Positions 16,979 to 26,705 of a stretch of DNA of 64,000 bases are shown here, in pieces (within the stretch, counting starts at the first letter, position 1; each line of letters starts with the position of its first letter). The position numbers and the translations under genes are program-made. Under the pieces are notes generated by a model. The model was not told the origin of the DNA, searched no databases, and worked only from the letters and a program-made list of their open reading frames with translations. The stretch is from NCBI RefSeq assembly GCF_002875945.1, contig NZ_MCZK01000114.1, positions 1 to 64,000 of the forward strand, read 5' to 3'. The stretch comes from Vibrio lentus (GTDB taxonomy: Bacteria; Pseudomonadota; Gammaproteobacteria; Enterobacterales; Vibrionaceae).

Positions 16979-19900
16979 TTACCTTACTTCAATTTTATGA
17001 AATAAACGGTAAAGCACAGGAACAACAATTAGTGTCAATACTGTAGCAAAGCCCAAACCAAACATAATGGTTACCGCCATTGGTTTGAAGAAAATATCAG
17101 GCAGTAGTGGGATCATACCAAGAATGGTCGTGATCGCCGCCATACATACCGGACGAACACGACTCAATGCCGCATCCACTACCGCTACATACGGATCTTT
17201 ACCTGATTTCATCTCAATCCCAATCTGATCGAGCAATACAATACCGTTCTTGAGTAGCATTCCCGATAGACTCAAGAAACCTAACAACGCCATGAAGCCA
17301 AAAGGCGTGTTCAAGGCTAATAGTCCCGTCGTCACCCCTATCAAGGCGAGTGGTACTGTTAGCCAAACAATCAGCGGCTCTTTCACTGAATTAAACAAGA
17401 ACACAGTGATCAAGAACATGAACAAGTAACCCAAAGGCATGGTCGTAAACAATGACGCTTGTGCATCTGCCGACGATTCATATTCACCACCCCACTCGAG
17501 TGAATAACCCGGTGGCATTTCGATCGCTTCGATTTGTGGCTGCAAACGCTTTTGAAGCGTTGAAGCTGTTTCTTCACCCAATAAGTCTGGGTCAGCCATA
17601 ACGGTTAGCATACGCTTACGGTTCTTACGGATGATCAACGGGTCTTCCCACTCTAGTTCGTAACCTAACGTCACTTGCTGTAGCGGAATGTACTCACTTA
17701 ATGCAGGGCTCCAAATCTTCATGCCTTCGATGTTACGAATGTCGATACGCTCATCTTCCGGCAAACGCGCCACGATAGGCATCAGCGTCGTACCATCGCG
17801 GTATACACCAATCGACTTACCTGAGAATGACATCGCTAGGAAATCATCAACATCAGACTTAGTGATACCGTAACGACGAGCTTGGCTTTCATTGAACTGA
17901 GGCTCTAACACCTTAGTTCTTTCACGCCAGTCATGACGAACGTTATAAGCACCTGAATCCGCACGCATGACATCCATCACCTGAGAGGCAATAGAACGAA
18001 GAACCGTTGGATCGGAGCCGACAATACGAGCTTCAATCTTCGCGCCGCCGCCTGGACCTAATTCAATCTGTTTGAGCTTGTAATCGATCTCAGGGAATTG
18101 TGTATCAACATGTTCGCGGAAACGAAGCATAAGCGCTTCAAGTACTTCATAGCTCTTCACACGAACCGTAATTTCGCCGTACGCGCTATAACTTTTCTCC
18201 GGTGAATAGGTCAACATAAAACGCTGTAAACCTTTACCCGCCGTGGTTGTAATATGCTCGGATTCCTCTTGTTCCGATAACCAGTTTTCCAGCACTTTAA
18301 GTTTCGTGTTGGTTGCTCGGATATCCGTCCCTTCCGGCATCCATACATCAACTTGGAACATCGGTGTTGTAGAAGATGGGAAGAAAGCTTGTTTTACAAA
18401 ACCAAAGCCGTAAACGCTCGCACCCAAGCCGATAACCAAAACGAACATGGTTAACCAAGCTCGTTTCATACAAAATTCTAGGAAGTTTTTGTAGATAACG
18501 AAAACCATCCCGTTGTATGGGTCTTTGCCTTCGCTATCAGGATCAACCTTCTGACCTTTGAAGAAAATATCCGCGAAAAACGGGGTAATCGAGATTGCAG
18601 TAAACCAGCTCAACATTAATGAGATAAGCAGAACTGTAAACAAGGTGCCACAGTATTCGCCCGTCGAGTCTTCAGATAGACCGATTGGAGCAAAAGCCGT
18701 AACCGCAATGACGGTCGCACCGAGTAGTGGCCATTTTGTTTGAGTGACGATATCAGTGGCGGCCTGCATCCGGGATCGTCCCTTTTGCGTGCCGATCAAT
18801 ATCCCTTCCACCACCACAATGGCGTTATCCACCAGCATCCCCAAGGCAATAACCAATGCGCCCAGTGAGATACGCTGTAGATCGATTTTGAAGTACTGCA
18901 TGAAAATGAAGGTACCGAAAACGGTCAACAACAGTATCAAACCAATCAACAAGCCGGAGCGAAGCCCCATGAAGAACAGAAGTACAATAATTACGATGGC
19001 AACCGCTTGTCCGAGGCTGACAACAAAACCACTGACTGACTTATCGACTTCTTTTGGTTGGTTATAAACCTCAGAAATATCTATCCCAACGGGCTGTTGA
19101 TACTTAAGCTCCGCCAAACGTCGGTCAAAAGCTTCACCTACCGCCACCACGTTCACGCCTTGAGCAAAGGACACCCCGAGGTTGAGGGCCAGTTTTCCGT
19201 TGTAACCGATGATATTGGTGGGCACTTCAACATAACCGCGTGTCACGTCGGCTACATCTTTTAAGTAGATAAGCCCTTGAGCGCCACCTTCCGTCAGAAT
19301 CAAATCGCCAAGTTGTTCAACGTTTTGAAACTCGCCCGTTGGATGGATACGTATATATTCATCTCCTATCCGAACTGCGCCAGCACTGGAAACAATATTT
19401 TGGGTGGATAGTAGGTTAAAGACGGTGCTTGGAGATATCCCAAGTGAGCTTATCCGCTTCATCGATATCTCAATGAAAACTTGCTCTTGCTGTTGACCGG
19501 AAACAGAGACTTTACTGACCCCATCAACCAGTTCTAGCTCTCGCCTTAGGTAATCAATGTAATCGAGTAACTCTTTATAACTGTAACCATCTCCCGTCAC
19601 GGCAAGCAAAATACCGTAAACGTCACCGAAGTCATCAATGACTTGAGGATCATTCACCCCTGGCGGTAATTCCACCTTGAGATCGTTGACCTTACGACGC
19701 AGTTCATCCCAGATCTGCGGAAGATCGTCTGGGCCGTAGTTGTTTTTCATGGTGACCGTAACCTGTGACAGGCCACGACTTGAAATAGAGTTAACTTCGT
19801 CCACATAAGTCAGCTGTTGTATCGCCTTCTCTAGTGGGTAGGTCACTTCCTCTTCCACTTGTTGTGGCGTAGCACCGGGATATGAGGTAACCACCATTGC

Positions 19901-20089
19901 ATCTTTAATGGTGAAAGCTGGGTCTTCTAAACGACCTAAGCCAAAGAACGCAGAAACACCACCAATCAGAAAGATCAGCGATAGCATCCAACTGATGACT
20001 TTGTTACGTATAAAGTAAGACGCGACACCTGTGATCTGGTCATCACCTTGTGGAGCGTCATTTTGAGGCTTGTTATTCACTTCACTCAT
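16979..20089 (-). CDS. RND-family efflux pump permease (VexK/VmeV-like)
   Basis: A 1036-residue trimeric inner-membrane proton/drug antiporter. It has twelve membrane segments in the 1+5+1+5 pattern with two large periplasmic loops; GALVIALGMLVDNAIVVVEG is TM4 with the proton-relay acidic residues, and GFLSLSGMLLKNGIVLLDQI is the matching segment of the second half. It is closer to the shorter MexK/TriC-like RND branch than to AcrB. The ATG overlaps the preceding adaptor gene by 8 nt and has AGGAGA upstream. Two adaptor genes followed by one pump gene and no outer-membrane gene is the arrangement of VexIJK in V. cholerae and VmeTUV in V. parahaemolyticus; the TolC-type channel must be encoded elsewhere. 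Confidence 0.88.
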   Translation of the reverse strand: MSEVNNKPQNDAPQGDDQITGVASYFIRNKVISWMLSLIFLIGGVSAFFGLGRLEDPAFTIKDAMVVTSYPGATPQQVEEEVTYPLEKAIQQLTYVDEVNSISSRGLSQVTVTMKNNYGPDDLPQIWDELRRKVNDLKVELPPGVNDPQVIDDFGDVYGILLAVTGDGYSYKELLDYIDYLRRELELVDGVSKVSVSGQQQEQVFIEISMKRISSLGISPSTVFNLLSTQNIVSSAGAVRIGDEYIRIHPTGEFQNVEQLGDLILTEGGAQGLIYLKDVADVTRGYVEVPTNIIGYNGKLALNLGVSFAQGVNVVAVGEAFDRRLAELKYQQPVGIDISEVYNQPKEVDKSVSGFVVSLGQAVAIVIIVLLFFMGLRSGLLIGLILLLTVFGTFIFMQYFKIDLQRISLGALVIALGMLVDNAIVVVEGILIGTQKGRSRMQAATDIVTQTKWPLLGATVIAVTAFAPIGLSEDSTGEYCGTLFTVLLISLMLSWFTAISITPFFADIFFKGQKVDPDSEGKDPYNGMVFVIYKNFLEFCMKRAWLTMFVLVIGLGASVYGFGFVKQAFFPSSTTPMFQVDVWMPEGTDIRATNTKLKVLENWLSEQEESEHITTTAGKGLQRFMLTYSPEKSYSAYGEITVRVKSYEVLEALMLRFREHVDTQFPEIDYKLKQIELGPGGGAKIEARIVGSDPTVLRSIASQVMDVMRADSGAYNVRHDWRERTKVLEPQFNESQARRYGITKSDVDDFLAMSFSGKSIGVYRDGTTLMPIVARLPEDERIDIRNIEGMKIWSPALSEYIPLQQVTLGYELEWEDPLIIRKNRKRMLTVMADPDLLGEETASTLQKRLQPQIEAIEMPPGYSLEWGGEYESSADAQASLFTTMPLGYLFMFLITVFLFNSVKEPLIVWLTVPLALIGVTTGLLALNTPFGFMALLGFLSLSGMLLKNGIVLLDQIGIEMKSGKDPYVAVVDAALSRVRPVCMAAITTILGMIPLLPDIFFKPMAVTIMFGLGFATVLTLIVVPVLYRLFHKIEVR

Positions 20090-21167
20090 TGTTCGTCTCC
20101 TGAGACAATACTTCCACTGTCATCCCATCACGCAATCGAGATACGCCCGCAACAACGACATGCTGCCCCATTTCTAATCCTTTGATAATCTGCAATGTTT
20201 TCTGATTTGCTTTGCCTAACACGACTTGCTGCTTAGAGACTGTATCGTCATCATTAAGCACCCATACGTAAGAATTTGTACGAGTGAGGTCATCCCCATC
20301 GGCATTGAACACCGCTTCAATTGGGATAAGCACGCCAGCTTTTAGCTCAAGGCCGATATCTCTACCGTGCGAAGTCACTTCAACCGCCATACCATCAAGA
20401 ATCAGATCATCTTTGGGCATCGGCAGTGCTAACGTTACGGTGAAGGTACCCGTGCTTGGATCGGGCTCAGTCGTAAACTCTTTGATTCCCGCAGAGTACT
20501 CATTACCGCTTGGTACCCTCACTAAAGCTTCAACGTTAGAAAGGATCGTCTCACTAGGTTGATTTACGTAGATTTGATCCGGCAGTTGGATAATAACTTC
20601 CACATCTTCAACGCTGTGAATATTTACGATTTGTTGGCCAACTTGAATGTTTTCATATTGGTCGACACTGACACGCGAAATAATCCCATCCACAGGGGCA
20701 CGAAGTTTAGTGAACGACAAACGCAGTTTTGCCAATTCAAGTTCGGCGTAAGCAATTTGGCGTTGAGCAGCAATTTCATCAAACTGAGACTTAGCCAATA
20801 AACCTTTTTTGACCAGTGGGCTCGAACGTCTGTATTGGCTATCAATTACGGTGTATCTCGCTTGAGCGTTATCCACATCTAATTGGTAATCAGTCGGGTC
20901 AAGCTCAGCAAGAATGTCGCCCTCTTTTACGCGCTCGCCTTCTTTAACATCCAGCTTAAATATCTCACCTGCCACTCGAAAGCTAAGATGAGCTTTTTCA
21001 GCAGCATTGGCGACGGCTGGGAAATAGAGTTTGTCATTAAAGTCGAGAACCGAAATTTCAATCGCTTTGACGAGAGGAAGCTTGTCTGATTCAGTGCTGC
21101 CCTTGTCTTTACAAGCAGTCAGCAAAGCTAGACAGGATAGGCCGAGAGCCATTTGAATTGTCTTCAT
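20082..21167 (-). CDS. RND efflux membrane-fusion lipoprotein (second adaptor)
   Basis: A 361-residue periplasmic adaptor linking the pump to an outer-membrane channel. The signal peptide ends in lipobox LTAC (Cys19). The lipoyl half-motifs RVAGEIFKLDVKEGERVKEGD and LRAPVDGIISRVSV flank a helical hairpin; beta-barrel and membrane-proximal domains follow. ATG 21167 is chosen over the frame start at 21230 because AAGGGGGC precedes it and the lipoprotein signal begins there. It starts 1 nt after the stop of the first adaptor and overlaps the pump gene by 8 nt. Confidence 0.88.
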   Translation of the reverse strand: MKTIQMALGLSCLALLTACKDKGSTESDKLPLVKAIEISVLDFNDKLYFPAVANAAEKAHLSFRVAGEIFKLDVKEGERVKEGDILAELDPTDYQLDVDNAQARYTVIDSQYRRSSPLVKKGLLAKSQFDEIAAQRQIAYAELELAKLRLSFTKLRAPVDGIISRVSVDQYENIQVGQQIVNIHSVEDVEVIIQLPDQIYVNQPSETILSNVEALVRVPSGNEYSAGIKEFTTEPDPSTGTFTVTLALPMPKDDLILDGMAVEVTSHGRDIGLELKAGVLIPIEAVFNADGDDLTRTNSYVWVLNDDDTVSKQQVVLGKANQKTLQIIKGLEMGQHVVVAGVSRLRDGMTVEVLSQETNNE

Positions 21168-21168
21168 G

Positions 21169-22203
21169 TTAAAGCCCCCTTTCCTTGATCCACTCGCGAA
21201 CCTTAACGCCAGATTCAAGTCCGTTAACACCAGAAGTCACCACGCGGTCACCATCATTTAAACCCGAAACAATATGACGCTTTTCGTCAATCACGATTGC
21301 AACTTGTTCAACAATACCGTCGTTATTCACACGCCATACAGAGACATCATCTCCATCAGTCATCATCGCTGAAGTTGGAATCTTGGTTGCCGCCGCTATT
21401 GCTGACACCAACTTCACCGTGCCAGACATACCCGGCAAGATCCCGATATCAGTCGGTCTCTCCATTATCATGGTGACTTTGTAAGAACCTGTTTTTGGAT
21501 CCGCTTCGGTATCGACCTCTTGAAAAGTCAGTTCGTAAAAATGTTCTGGAAAAGCATCGAATACCATGGTCGCGTCTGTTTCAAAACCTGAAGAAAAGCG
21601 AGTAATTAATTGGTCAGGTAATAGGAAGACGACTTTGAGGATTTGATTGGTTTGAATATTCATTACCCCTTGCTTTGCCGCAATATACTCGTGGTTTTCA
21701 GCAGGAATAATAGAAATGGTGCCTTCATAAGGCGCAATTAATGTGGTGTAGCGTAAGTTGGCTTTGGCTTGATTCAGTACAGCTCGAGCAGAGTTGTGGT
21801 TGGCTTTCGCTTGATCAAAATCTTGCTCTGAGACCACTCTATCTTTACGCAGTTTAATCGCACGCTGATATTGTACATCGGCAAGTTTGAAGTTAGCTCT
21901 GGCTTGTTTCTCTAGTAACTGATACTCATCAGGGTTGAGCATCGCGAGTTTTTCGCCTTTTGATACTTGTTGACCAGCAGTAACATCGAGCGTTTGCAGT
22001 AAACCTGGAACACGAAAGGCCAAGACAGCTTTATCGCCCGCTTCGGTGGTGGCGGGGAAATTTCGTTCAAAGGCATTGTTACCAACGGAGACAGTGAAAA
22101 GTTTAGCAGGTCTTGATTCGGGCTCTGGAACAGGAGGCAGCTCCTTACCACACCCAGATAACCCGGACAGGGTTACCAACAGGACTAGGGAGGCTTTGTA
22201 CAT
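21169..22203 (-). CDS. RND efflux membrane-fusion lipoprotein (first adaptor)
   Basis: A 344-residue adaptor paralogous to the next gene, with lipobox LSGC, lipoyl halves RVPGLLQTLDVTAGQQVSKG and LIAPYEGTISIIPA, and an intervening coiled-coil hairpin (ARANFKLADVQYQRAIKLRK). Having two different adaptors in one operon suggests a hetero-oligomeric adaptor ring, as shown for TriAB. ATG 22203 has GGAT 8 nt upstream; an in-frame ATG at 22212 cannot be excluded. This is the first gene of the efflux operon. No regulator gene is adjacent. Confidence 0.87.
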   Translation of the reverse strand: MYKASLVLLVTLSGLSGCGKELPPVPEPESRPAKLFTVSVGNNAFERNFPATTEAGDKAVLAFRVPGLLQTLDVTAGQQVSKGEKLAMLNPDEYQLLEKQARANFKLADVQYQRAIKLRKDRVVSEQDFDQAKANHNSARAVLNQAKANLRYTTLIAPYEGTISIIPAENHEYIAAKQGVMNIQTNQILKVVFLLPDQLITRFSSGFETDATMVFDAFPEHFYELTFQEVDTEADPKTGSYKVTMIMERPTDIGILPGMSGTVKLVSAIAAATKIPTSAMMTDGDDVSVWRVNNDGIVEQVAIVIDEKRHIVSGLNDGDRVVTSGVNGLESGVKVREWIKERGL

Positions 22204-22295
22204 GGTGATCATCCATATCTATAAGTATCTTATTAACATAGATTAATCACATGTAAGTTACCAGTTATCGTAATATTTATTTAGACAAAATTATT

Positions 22296-22335
22296 AAAAA
22301 AAATAACGGCTTGGGATAAATTTTCCTAAACCGTT
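22296..22335 (-). terminator. terminator of the psp operon
   Basis: Minus-strand RNA hairpin pairing 22305-22316 with 22324-22335 (12 pairs including two G-U), followed by an eight-base T run on that strand. Confidence 0.75.
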
Positions 22336-22359
22336 CTCTATTATTTTTAGGGTAACAAA

Positions 22360-22746
22360 CTACATGTTCTTAAATGCACGATCGACTTTAAAGGTGTCGG
22401 AAGTAACATAAGCTTCCATGTTGCGTACACTGGTCTCTAACGTCTGGAAATCACCCTCTAAAGTGTTCAGTAGCGACTCAGCCGTTTGCCCTTTTTCCCA
22501 AGGCTTTTGCTTTAGTGTGTGCTCTTGCTTGGCTTTCATTTCATCGACATACTTAGGTGGTTGTTTTTCAAGCATAAACGTTAAAGCTAAATACGCTAAT
22601 AGGACGAGAAAGCTACCACCAAGCAGCGCCGCAGAGATAACCAAGATGCGAACCAACCAAACTTCCAGGCCAAAATAGTTCGCTAACCCTGCGCACACTC
22701 CAGATAACTTACCGTTAATTGGGTCGCGATACAGTTCTCTACTCAT
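22360..22746 (-). CDS. pspC: phage shock protein C
   Basis: A 128-residue inner-membrane protein with the PspC domain ELYRDPINGKLSGVCAGLAN followed by FGLEVWLVRILVISA and a long hydrophobic stretch. PspC works with PspB to sense envelope stress and draw PspA away from PspF. ATG 22746 is chosen because GGAGACGAAACT precedes it and it matches the family start; the frame's upstream start at 22776 lies inside pspB. It overlaps pspB by 8 nt. Confidence 0.92.
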   Translation of the reverse strand: MSRELYRDPINGKLSGVCAGLANYFGLEVWLVRILVISAALLGGSFLVLLAYLALTFMLEKQPPKYVDEMKAKQEHTLKQKPWEKGQTAESLLNTLEGDFQTLETSVRNMEAYVTSDTFKVDRAFKNM

Positions 22747-22972
22747 AGTTTCGTCTCCAGCTTGGCGACTCCGCATCCAGTATTTTTTCCAGTGTTTTTA
22801 CACGATCTTGCATGGATTCAGCTTGTGCAGAAAGCTTATGCAGACGATCAAGATCCGTTTCTGAAAGACCATTACTGGATTTCTTCTTGCTACGGTAATG
22901 TAAGAACAACCATAGCGGTGCCACAAAGATTAAAAAGACAATCAGTGGACCTGCAATTAGAAATGTTGACAT
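22739..22972 (-). CDS. pspB: phage shock protein B
   Basis: A 77-residue protein with one N-terminal membrane segment (about residues 5-27, ending PLWLFLHYRSKKK) and a coiled-coil tail (LSAQAESMQDRVKTLEKIL), the PspB layout. ATG 22972 with AGGAG six nt upstream is preferred to the TTG at 22978. It partners PspC in stress sensing. It lies 15 nt downstream of pspA. Confidence 0.92.
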   Translation of the reverse strand: MSTFLIAGPLIVFLIFVAPLWLFLHYRSKKKSSNGLSETDLDRLHKLSAQAESMQDRVKTLEKILDAESPSWRRNYE

Positions 22973-22987
22973 AGACAACTCCTAAAA

Positions 22988-23659
22988 TTATTTATCGCGG
23001 TTTTCAACTTGTTGCTTCAGTTTCGCCAGCTCTTTTTCAATTTCATCTTGAGCTTGTAGATCTGCAAATTCTTGGTCTAACGATTTTGCGTTACCTGTTT
23101 TGGCGTAAACGTCGGCTTCAGCTTCTAATTCATCCACTTTACGCGAGAATTGCTCAAACTTCGCCATTGCTTCGTGGGTTTTGCTTGAATGCAGATGCTT
23201 TTGAACATCACGACGATTGCTTGCCGCATTATTACGAATCATTAATGCTTGCTGCTTCGCACGTGTTTCTGCGATTTTGGTTTCTAGCTTGCCAATCTCA
23301 CTTGTCAGCTTTTCGATGGTTTCATGAACCAAAGTTTGCTCTGTGTGAAGGCTCTTGATGATGTCTTCTAACTTTTGCTTTTCGATTAGAGCCGCTCTTG
23401 CTAGATCTTCACGTTGCTTAGTCAGCGCTAGTGTTGCTTTATTTTGCCAATCTAGAATCTGAGTTTCGATAGCTTCAACTTTGCGCGCTAGCTCTTTCTT
23501 GTCTGCGATTGCTTTTGCTGAGTTGGTGCGAACCTCAACCAGCGTGTCTTCCATTTCTTGGATAATCAGGCGAATCATCTTTTCAGGATCTTCAGCCTTA
23601 TCTAATAATGCACTGATGTTTGAATTTACAATGTCTGCAAAGCGAGAAAAAATACCCAT
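22988..23659 (-). CDS. pspA: phage shock protein A
   Basis: A 223-residue ESCRT-III-like coiled-coil protein. It begins [29 protein letters not shown], an amphipathic membrane-binding helix and linker typical of PspA, then long heptad-rich helices to about residue 185 and a C-terminal acidic helix. It supports damaged inner membranes and binds PspF to repress its own operon. ATG follows AAGGAGTTCCTC. Transcription is expected from the sigma-54 promoter at 23768-23784. Confidence 0.95.
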   Translation of the reverse strand: MGIFSRFADIVNSNISALLDKAEDPEKMIRLIIQEMEDTLVEVRTNSAKAIADKKELARKVEAIETQILDWQNKATLALTKQREDLARAALIEKQKLEDIIKSLHTEQTLVHETIEKLTSEIGKLETKIAETRAKQQALMIRNNAASNRRDVQKHLHSSKTHEAMAKFEQFSRKVDELEAEADVYAKTGNAKSLDQEFADLQAQDEIEKELAKLKQQVENRDK

Positions 23660-23767
23660 GAGGAACTCCTTAATTACAATGATGGCAAATGTGCTTTAAA
23701 TCGATGTTCGACTTCTCAGTCCACTTGCTCAAAAATTTACGTTTGTTGTTAAACCTACCATAAGTAA

Positions 23768-23784
23768 TCCAAGTAGCGTGCCAA
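23768..23784 (-). promoter_or_regulatory. sigma-54 promoter of pspABC
   Basis: The minus strand reads TTGGCACGCTACTTGGA, matching the -24/-12 consensus TTGGCACG-N4-TTGCW with one difference in the -12 element and correct spacing. It would start transcription about 100 nt before pspA, and the activator PspF is encoded divergently. Confidence 0.85.
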
Positions 23785-23957
23785 CTTTTAAGCCATTTAT
23801 TATCAATCACTTACAATAAAATGGTGATTAACTCGAACCATGCTATGATGAATTTAGCCAAGTATTGGTATTTTTCACCACTACTCTCTTAATTAAGCCA
23901 TTTAAATAAAGCACTTTAATAACATTCACCGGCGCTCAAACCTCACAAGGACCCGCT

Positions 23958-24980
23958 ATGCAGCAGAATCTTATTGGCGAATCCCCAAGCTTTCTCTCTG
24001 TTTTAGATAAAGTTTCTCAATTAGCACCAATCGAAAGACCCATTCTGATCATTGGGGAGCGTGGTACTGGTAAAGAGTTGATCGCTCAAAGGTTGCATTA
24101 CCTTTCAAGACGCTGGGATCAACCTTTGATCTCGCTGAACTGCTCAACACTCAGTGAAGGTTTGATTGACTCGGAGTTGTTTGGTCATGAGTCAGGATCA
24201 TTTACCGGCTCAAAAGGACGCCATCAAGGGCGTTTTGAAAGAGCAGAAGGTGGGACGCTGTTCTTGGATGAGTTGGCAACAACCCCTCTTTCGGTTCAAG
24301 AGAAACTATTACGCGTGATTGAATACGGCCAGTATGAGCGTGTAGGCGGACAGAAAGCATTAAGTGCCAATGTCAGGTTAGTCTGCGCGACTAATGCCAA
24401 CCTGCCCGCTATGGCACTCAAAAGTGAATTCAGGCCCGACTTGTTAGATAGACTGGCGTTTGATGTCATTACCATCCCTCCGCTTCGCGAAAGAAAAGAA
24501 GACATCACATTGCTCGCTGAGTATTACGCCATCAAGATGTGTCGAGAGCTCCAACTGGATCTTTTTGTCGGCTTTGCACCATCGGCTGTCGAGGCACTGC
24601 TAGATTACTCTTGGCCCGGAAACGTTCGAGAACTGAAAAACGTTGTAGAGCGCGCTATCTATCAGCACGGCAAGAACCCATATCCTATTGAATATCTGGT
24701 ATTTAACCCGTTTCAGCCAGCGTGGCAAAATGACCAAGATTCCACTCAGGAAATTGGCAATGAGCCAGCCAACGACCATACTTCATCAGAGGGCTCTTTT
24801 TCTTTGCCTCTCGATTACAAAGCATGGCAAGAGCAACAAGATATCAAACTACTCAATCAAGCCCTAAAGCAAAGCAAATACAATCAAAAACAAGCCGCCG
24901 AATTACTTGGGTTAACCTACAACCAATTACGTGGAATGGTGAGAAAGTACGCGATTGTCGGACAAGCGAACGATAAATAG
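23958..24980 (+). CDS. pspF: PspF, sigma-54-dependent activator of the psp operon
   Basis: A 340-residue AAA+ enhancer-binding protein with no N-terminal regulatory domain, as in E. coli PspF. Walker A is GERGTGKE (33-40), Walker B GGTLFLDELA, the arginine-finger region FRPDLLDRLAFDVITIPPLR, and the C-terminal helix-turn-helix KQAAELLGLTYNQLRGMV. The sigma-54-contact loop reads GSFTGS (80-85) in place of the usual GAFTGA. ATG 23958 follows AAGGACCCGCT. It is divergent from pspA and upstream of sapA. Confidence 0.93.
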   Translation: MQQNLIGESPSFLSVLDKVSQLAPIERPILIIGERGTGKELIAQRLHYLSRRWDQPLISLNCSTLSEGLIDSELFGHESGSFTGSKGRHQGRFERAEGGTLFLDELATTPLSVQEKLLRVIEYGQYERVGGQKALSANVRLVCATNANLPAMALKSEFRPDLLDRLAFDVITIPPLRERKEDITLLAEYYAIKMCRELQLDLFVGFAPSAVEALLDYSWPGNVRELKNVVERAIYQHGKNPYPIEYLVFNPFQPAWQNDQDSTQEIGNEPANDHTSSEGSFSLPLDYKAWQEQQDIKLLNQALKQSKYNQKQAAELLGLTYNQLRGMVRKYAIVGQANDK

Positions 24981-25082
24981 CTGTCCACGCTTGATTATTA
25001 TTTGGAGCCGAATAAATAAAATGTTAAATTGTCCGGATCTTGAGGCTCCTCTAACGCCTCGTTTCGAAAAGTATTTCTTTTT

Positions 25083-26705
25083 ATGAAAGCACTAATAAGA
25101 CTATCACTGAGCATCTGCACGCTTAGCTTTTTAGCTGGATGTGGTGAAAGTGTCGATCACGAGCAAATCCGTGAAAAAGGCTTCACTTATTGTGGCCAAG
25201 GTAACCCTAGTACGTTCAACCCACAACTGGTTGATAGTGGCATTACCTCTGAATCGTTGAGTCCTCAAATTTTCGACACGCTGCTCACTCTTGATCCAAT
25301 GACATATCGACCAAAACAGAACCTAGCAACCAGCTGGTCTGTCGATAAATCAGGTACAGAGTACACCTTCACATTGCGACCAAACGTTTCGTTCCAAACC
25401 ACCGATTGGTTTACACCGACTCGCAGCTTGAACGCACAAGATGTGGTCTTTAGTTTCGAACGTATTGTTGATAGCTCCAACCCATTCCATTATGTGGGTG
25501 GCGGTTTATATCCATGGTTCGCTGGCATCGATTTTCAGAATCTGATTGTTGATATCACAGCGGTCGATGACCTAACCGTAAAATTCCAATTAAGTCGCCC
25601 AGACAACTCATTTCTCAATAATATCGCCACCAGCTACGCCGTCATTCACTCCAAAGAATACGCCAACAAGCTTGTTGCCTCTGACGAGAAAAATGAACTC
25701 GACTCTAAGCCTGTCGGTACGGGACCTTTTTACCTAGACGAATACCAAATCAATGACCTAGTGCGCTTGAAAAAGAACAAGCACTACTGGAAGGGTGAAG
25801 TACAAATGGACCAAGTTGTGTTCGATACTTCCCAACGTGGTACCGGAACACTGGCCAAGCTTCTTCGCAGTGAATGTGATGTGTTGAATTCACCGATCTC
25901 TAGCCAAATCCCTATTATTCAGGCTCATGAAGAGTTAAAGATTTCCGCCACGCCTGCTGTGAATGTCTCTTTCATCGCACTAAACACAGAGCACCCTGCA
26001 CTGCGTGACTCTCGTGTAAGAAAGGCGTTGAATTTGGCCATAAACCGCCAAAACATTCTCGACTCGGTTTACTACGGCACGGGCACGAAAGCCTACACGC
26101 TGTTGCCACCTACCTCTTGGGCTTACCAAAAAGACAGTGTTCAAGTTCGCTATGACCGTAACTACGCCGTTGCTCTTCTTAAAGAAGCTGGCGTAGAACC
26201 AGGGCTAGAGCTGTCAATGTGGGTTCCTCTAGAACCAAGAGCTTACAATCCGAGCCCAAGGAAAACCGCAGAATTAATCCAAGCTAACTTGGCCGACATA
26301 GGCATCGAACTGAAGCTCTATACCGATGACAGATTCGACCGTACACAACTGTCTTCTATCGCCTCTACCGATTTGCTTCTGACTGGCTGGATTGGCAATA
26401 CGGGTGACCCAGATAACTTCTTACGTCCATTGCTCTCTTGCAGCTCTGAACGTGCCGGATTAAACGTTTCTATGTGGTGTAATTCAGACTTCGATTTCCT
26501 TCTGGATCTCGCTTTGGAAATTAATCAACAAAGGCACCGTGTGAACTTGTACCGACAAGCCCAAAACATTCTCAATGAAGAAGTTCCTGTGATCCCTCTG
26601 GCTCACGGTGTGCAATTTCGCGTGCACGACCGATCACTGACCGGCTTTAAACAGAGTCCGTTCAATGCCCAACCTTTTGATCAAGTCAGAAGAGAGGTGC
26701 GCTGA
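25083..26705 (+). CDS. sapA: SapA, peptide ABC transporter substrate-binding lipoprotein
   Basis: A 540-residue type-5 solute-binding protein (DppA/OppA fold). The signal peptide ends with lipobox LAGC, so it is lipid-anchored. FTYCGQGNPSTFNPQLVDSG near the start and the FVLRPNV-like and DSRVRKALNLAINRQNI motifs are typical. Sap systems protect against antimicrobial peptides and, in E. coli, SapBCDF exports putrescine. No Shine-Dalgarno sequence is visible at the ATG, so another start is possible, although the signal peptide fits this one. First gene of sapABCDF, overlapping sapB by 1 nt. Confidence 0.9.
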   Translation: MKALIRLSLSICTLSFLAGCGESVDHEQIREKGFTYCGQGNPSTFNPQLVDSGITSESLSPQIFDTLLTLDPMTYRPKQNLATSWSVDKSGTEYTFTLRPNVSFQTTDWFTPTRSLNAQDVVFSFERIVDSSNPFHYVGGGLYPWFAGIDFQNLIVDITAVDDLTVKFQLSRPDNSFLNNIATSYAVIHSKEYANKLVASDEKNELDSKPVGTGPFYLDEYQINDLVRLKKNKHYWKGEVQMDQVVFDTSQRGTGTLAKLLRSECDVLNSPISSQIPIIQAHEELKISATPAVNVSFIALNTEHPALRDSRVRKALNLAINRQNILDSVYYGTGTKAYTLLPPTSWAYQKDSVQVRYDRNYAVALLKEAGVEPGLELSMWVPLEPRAYNPSPRKTAELIQANLADIGIELKLYTDDRFDRTQLSSIASTDLLLTGWIGNTGDPDNFLRPLLSCSSERAGLNVSMWCNSDFDFLLDLALEINQQRHRVNLYRQAQNILNEEVPVIPLAHGVQFRVHDRSLTGFKQSPFNAQPFDQVRREVR

